From PRO6 sp049646625 (lineage in GTDB: Bacteria > Pseudomonadota > Alphaproteobacteria > Rhizobiales > Xanthobacteraceae): a stretch of 17,168 bases of DNA. Each line of letters starts with the position of its first letter. Position 1 is the first letter of the stretch. This document shows, piece by piece, positions 14,490-17,168 of the stretch. Below the pieces are notes generated by a model. It was not told the DNA's origin and did no database searches. It saw nothing but the letters and a program-made list of their open reading frames with translations. The DNA lies in NCBI GenBank assembly GCA_049646625.1, contig JBARWE010000091.1:1-17168 (forward strand). Reading direction: 5' to 3'. A program made the translations under genes and the position numbers.

Positions 14490-15278
14490 ATGGCGACGCT
14501 GACAGGCAAAACGGCGGTGGTGACGGGGTCGACCAGCGGCATCGGGCTGGCCTATGCGCGGGCGCTGGCGGCGGCCGGCGCCAATGTGGTGATCAACGGT
14601 TTTGGCGATGCGAAGGATATCGAGGCCGAGCGCGCCCGCATCGAGGCCGACTTCAAGGTGAAGGCGGCCTATTCGCCGGCCGATATGACCAAGCCTGCCG
14701 AGATCGCCGGCATGATCGCGTTCGGCGAAAAGACCTTTGGCGCGGTGGACATTCTCATCAACAATGCCGGCATCCAGTTCGTCTCGCCGATCGAGGAGTT
14801 TCCGGTCGAGAAGTGGGACGCGATCATCGCCATCAACCTGTCGTCGGCGTTCCATGCGATCCGTGCCGCGGTGCCGGGCATGAAGGCGCGCGGCTGGGGC
14901 CGCATCATCTCCACCGCCTCCGCGCATTCGCTGGTGGCCTCGCCCTACAAGGCGGCTTATATCGCCGCCAAGCACGGCATCGCCGGGCTGACCAAGACAG
15001 TGGCGCTGGAGCTGGCGCAGTCCAAGATCACCTGCAACTGCATCTCGCCGGGCTATGTCTGGACGCCGCTGGTCGAGAGGCAGATTCCCGACACGATGAA
15101 ATCGCGCAACATGACCAAGGAGCAGGTCATCAACGATGTGCTGCTGGCGGCGCAGCCGACCAAGCAGTTCGTCACCGTCGAGCAGGTCGCGGCGCTGGCG
15201 GTGTTCTTGTGTGGTGATGAGGCCAGCCAGATCACCGGCGCCAATCTGTCGATCGACGGCGGCTGGACCGCGGCGTAG
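14490..15278 (+). CDS. bdhA: 3-hydroxybutyrate dehydrogenase (short-chain dehydrogenase family)
   Basis: The enzyme oxidises (R)-3-hydroxybutyrate to acetoacetate with NAD, a step in polyhydroxybutyrate breakdown and ketone-body use. The 262 residues have the Rossmann motif TGSTSGIG (12-19), NNAG (91-94), N116, and the catalytic S144, Y157 and K161 (YIAAKHG). Q96, H146 and K154 lie where known bacterial hydroxybutyrate dehydrogenases hold the substrate carboxylate, which separates it from other dehydrogenases of the family. AAGGAG (14478-14483) six bases before the ATG is the best ribosome binding site in this part of the window. It follows the patatin gene in a likely operon, and the first base of a palindrome coincides with the last base of its TAG stop. 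Confidence 0.95.
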   Translation: MATLTGKTAVVTGSTSGIGLAYARALAAAGANVVINGFGDAKDIEAERARIEADFKVKAAYSPADMTKPAEIAGMIAFGEKTFGAVDILINNAGIQFVSPIEEFPVEKWDAIIAINLSSAFHAIRAAVPGMKARGWGRIISTASAHSLVASPYKAAYIAAKHGIAGLTKTVALELAQSKITCNCISPGYVWTPLVERQIPDTMKSRNMTKEQVINDVLLAAQPTKQFVTVEQVAALAVFLCGDEASQITGANLSIDGGWTAA

Positions 15279-15326
15279 AGCATGATCCCGAAAAGTGTGA
15301 ACCGGTTTTCGGACAAGATCATGCTC
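15278..15326. repeat. 49-base palindromic repeat element at the bdhA 3' end
   Basis: GAGCATGATC (15278-15287) and GATCATGCTC (15317-15326) are perfect ten-base arms. Inside them CCGAAAA (15288-15294) and TTTTCGG (15306-15312) pair again, leaving four unpaired bases (ACAA) on one side and an 11-base loop. The element lies between the convergent bdhA and flippase genes and could stop or protect both transcripts. From memory, close versions of this GAGCATGATC...AAAAGTG...GATCATGCTC unit are dispersed between genes in Bradyrhizobium, Rhodopseudomonas and relatives. Only one copy is in this window. Confidence 0.75.
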
Positions 15327-15366
15327 AGACGAAAATAACAGAAGTGCCCGATTCAACACGGTCAAG

Positions 15367-16758
15367 TCAGGCACCCCGACTCCGCGCGCGGCCGTGGCCG
15401 AACGCCAGTACGTTGAGGCCGGTCGCGCGCTTCGCCATCCAGAACAGCAGTACCGTTTCGAACGTCAGCGCGATCGAGGTGGCGGCGGCGGCGCCGTGGG
15501 CGCCATAGTCCGGGATCAGCGCGAGGCACAGTATGACATTGGCGATGAAGGCCAGCGCGTAGGTGAGCGCGCACAGATACTGGTGGCCGAGCATATTCAA
15601 CAGCCGCTCGACCGGGCCGGTGGCGGAGCGCACCACGAGGCCGATCACGGCGATGAACATGATGTCGTAGCCGGCGACGAACTGTGGCCCGAACAGCCAC
15701 AACAAGGGCTTGCCGAATGCGAGCAGCGTCAGCGTCGCCGCCACCGTCGGCCAGAACGTCCAGCGGCTGGCATGGGCGACATAGGCCGCAAGCCCGTCGC
15801 GATCGCCGTTGGCATGATAGGTGGTGAAGCGGTGGGCGGTGGTTGAAGCCATTGCGAAATGCACGAAGGACACCAGCGCCACTGTCTTGATCACGGCGAA
15901 GTAAAGACCGACCTCGGCGGCCGGACGGAACTGCTGCAACAGCAGCACGTCGCAGTAGGACAACAGCAGGTAGAAGCCTTCGACCATCATGATCGGCAGC
16001 GACACGGCGATCCAGCCGCGCAGGTCGTGCGTCTTGCCGCCGTGCGGCACGATGCCGGCGAGGCGGCGGTTCAGCACCAGGAGTTGCCCGGTCATCGCCA
16101 GCCAGACGGCGGCGCTGCTCGCCACCATCGCGGCGGTTGCGTCGATGCCGACGCCGAGCGCAAAGGTGCCGGCGACGAAGCCGATGATCAGCGTCTGGCG
16201 CACGATGAATTGTGGCAGTTGCGCGAGCGGAATCCAGTCGTAGGAGCGGGCGATGCCGTCCTGGGTGTTGGCGACGACGAACGGCGGCAGGATGGTGCAG
16301 CCGATGTAGAGCGGCGTGACGGTCGCGGGATCGAGCCATGGCGTGATCAGCCAGATGACGGCGGCCAGCAACAGCGCCACCGTCGAGGACGCCGCGAGCG
16401 TCAGCCAGCGGCTGCCCGACAGGAAGCCGCGCAGGGCGTCGAGATCGCCGTGGGCGCGATATTCGGGGATGAGTTTCTGCGCACCGATGGCGATGCCGAA
16501 ATCCAGTATGCTGCCGAACAGCAGCACCCAGGTCCAGACATAGACATAGACGCCGTAATCGGAGCCTCCCATCCAGCGCGCCAGCAGGATCTGCACGACA
16601 TAGGCAAGGCCCGCGCTGATGACGCGGATAGCGAATACGGCGCCGGCCAGGCGGTTGGTGATCGAGGCGTCGCTGTCGCCGCCGAGCACGGCGCGCAGTC
16701 CCGTGATCAGACGGGTGATCGGGCTGCCTGCGCGGTCTGTTCCGGGGCGGGGGGTCAT
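15367..16758 (-). CDS. Polysaccharide (O-antigen/exopolysaccharide) flippase, Wzx-like membrane protein
   Basis: The 463-residue protein is very hydrophobic, with about 12 to 14 predicted membrane helices starting near residue 35, and loops rich in Arg and Lys between them. It has the order seen in Wzx/RfbX-type lipid-linked oligosaccharide flippases, including an early ARWMGGSDYGVYVYVWTW segment after the first helix, and later GYDIMFIAVIGLVVRSATGPVERLLNMLG, where members often carry a similar G-x-N-M-L-G turn. It would move undecaprenyl-linked sugar units across the inner membrane for lipopolysaccharide or exopolysaccharide. No specific polymer can be named, as no glycosyltransferase is in view. 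The ATG at 16758 lacks a clear ribosome binding site. An AT-rich patch at 16834-16852 may hold its promoter. Confidence 0.85.
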   Translation of the reverse strand: MTPRPGTDRAGSPITRLITGLRAVLGGDSDASITNRLAGAVFAIRVISAGLAYVVQILLARWMGGSDYGVYVYVWTWVLLFGSILDFGIAIGAQKLIPEYRAHGDLDALRGFLSGSRWLTLAASSTVALLLAAVIWLITPWLDPATVTPLYIGCTILPPFVVANTQDGIARSYDWIPLAQLPQFIVRQTLIIGFVAGTFALGVGIDATAAMVASSAAVWLAMTGQLLVLNRRLAGIVPHGGKTHDLRGWIAVSLPIMMVEGFYLLLSYCDVLLLQQFRPAAEVGLYFAVIKTVALVSFVHFAMASTTAHRFTTYHANGDRDGLAAYVAHASRWTFWPTVAATLTLLAFGKPLLWLFGPQFVAGYDIMFIAVIGLVVRSATGPVERLLNMLGHQYLCALTYALAFIANVILCLALIPDYGAHGAAAATSIALTFETVLLFWMAKRATGLNVLAFGHGRARSRGA

Positions 16759-16920
16759 AGCGCCGCGTTGCGATGTCCGGGTGAGGGACGCCGGCGCGGT
16801 GGCGCGGGGCGGTCCGGGAAGGCCGCACTATCGCAACTATTCGTTAACATTGCGTTCGGCGGCGGGCGTAGCGGCGCCGGTGGCCGCCGCCGGCGGGAGG
16901 TCGACCGGGAGGGTAGCCCG

Positions 16921-17168
16921 TTACGAAAAGAAGGCGATCCGGTCAGCCTGCGTCATGCGGCGCAAGGCGGCGAGCGCGTCGGCAGCCGGCGGAGCGGGCA
17001 GCGTCACCACCCCCTCGGCCAGCAGCGTTTGGCCGAGCGAGACGGCCGGGGCCGGTTGCGCCGCGTCGGTGGAAAGGCTGCTGGCAAGGGTGGCGGCCGG
17101 CGCGGTGGCCGGCGTTGGCAAGGGCACTGGCATGGGCGTTGGCATAGGCGCCGGTATGGGCGCTGTGG
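16921..17168 (-). CDS. C-terminal part of an unidentified protein with a Pro-X repeat (cut by window edge)
   Basis: The frame is open from the right edge to a TAA at 16921, and the true start is probably outside the window. I do not recognise the family. Visible are a run of alternating proline dipeptides (PIPAPMPTPMPVPLPTP), an Ala/Ser-rich stretch, and a C-terminus LAALRRMTQADRIAFFS, which looks like a short amphipathic helix. Such Pro-X runs form stiff extended linkers, often between a membrane or catalytic domain and a C-terminal peptide. An internal ATG at 17145 could also be read as a start, but the repeat continues upstream of it, which argues against that. It lies 162 bases upstream of the flippase gene on the same strand. 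Confidence 0.55.
   Translation of the reverse strand, partial: TAPIPAPMPTPMPVPLPTPATAPAATLASSLSTDAAQPAPAVSLGQTLLAEGVVTLPAPPAADALAALRRMTQADRIAFFS

Noticed and set aside
15362..16828. A 488-codon open frame overlapping the flippase on the same strand in another frame.
   Set aside because: Its product is Arg/Pro-rich and hydrophilic, while the chosen frame gives a coherent multi-helix membrane protein of normal flippase length.
1..17168. tRNA, rRNA, CRISPR array, insertion sequence, prophage, toxin-antitoxin or defence genes.
   Set aside because: No cloverleaf, regularly spaced direct repeats, transposase or integrase motifs, or defence domains were seen; all gene-length frames with coherent products are explained by core metabolic, transport and signalling genes.

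Overview
The window looks like a stretch of ordinary chromosome from an alphaproteobacterium of the order Hyphomicrobiales (Rhizobiales), most likely the Bradyrhizobium / Rhodopseudomonas / Nitrobacter / Afipia group. The reasons are high GC with strong third-position bias, a chpT-cheA-cheW-cheY-cheB cluster with a hybrid CheA, an EcfG-type stress promoter in front of csbD, and two kinds of intergenic palindrome that I remember as dispersed in that group. There are 15 protein-coding genes, two of them cut by the window edges. I found no RNA genes, insertion sequences, phage genes or CRISPR array. No gap between genes exceeds about 265 bases.

Left part (1-4966, minus strand): a signalling cluster transcribed right to left as chpT, cheA, cheW, cheY and cheB, the last running off the left edge. 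CheA is a histidine kinase with its own C-terminal receiver. CheW couples it to receptors, and CheY and CheB are the separate receivers. ChpT is the phosphotransferase known from the CckA-CtrA cell-cycle relay. No chemoreceptor gene is visible.

Middle (5081-8558): cysQ (plus strand; PAP phosphatase of sulfate assimilation) converges on csbD (minus; small stress protein with an EcfG-type promoter). A palindrome-rich spacer follows, then glcB (minus; malate synthase G of the glyoxylate bypass).

Sulfate uptake operon (8822-12616, plus strand): sbp, cysT, cysW and cysA make a complete sulfate/thiosulfate ABC importer. The genes are tightly packed, with a UUG start for cysT and a GUG start for cysA that overlaps the end of cysW. 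Sulfate brought in here is activated through PAPS, whose by-product PAP is the substrate of the nearby CysQ.

Right part (12690-17168): a CAP-domain lipoprotein; a patatin-like phospholipase followed 36 bases later by bdhA (3-hydroxybutyrate dehydrogenase), probably one unit linked to polyhydroxybutyrate or lipid turnover; a 49-base palindrome at the 3' end of bdhA; then, on the minus strand, a polysaccharide flippase and the C-terminal end of an unidentified protein with a Pro-X repeat. BdhA leads to acetoacetate and acetyl-CoA, and GlcB uses acetyl-CoA, so the two could work together during use of stored carbon. This link is an inference.

I see no clearly new multi-gene system. The points most worth a second look are the EcfG promoter of csbD, the composite palindromic spacer behind glcB, the chpT-cheA neighbourhood, the patatin-bdhA pair and the palindrome behind bdhA.
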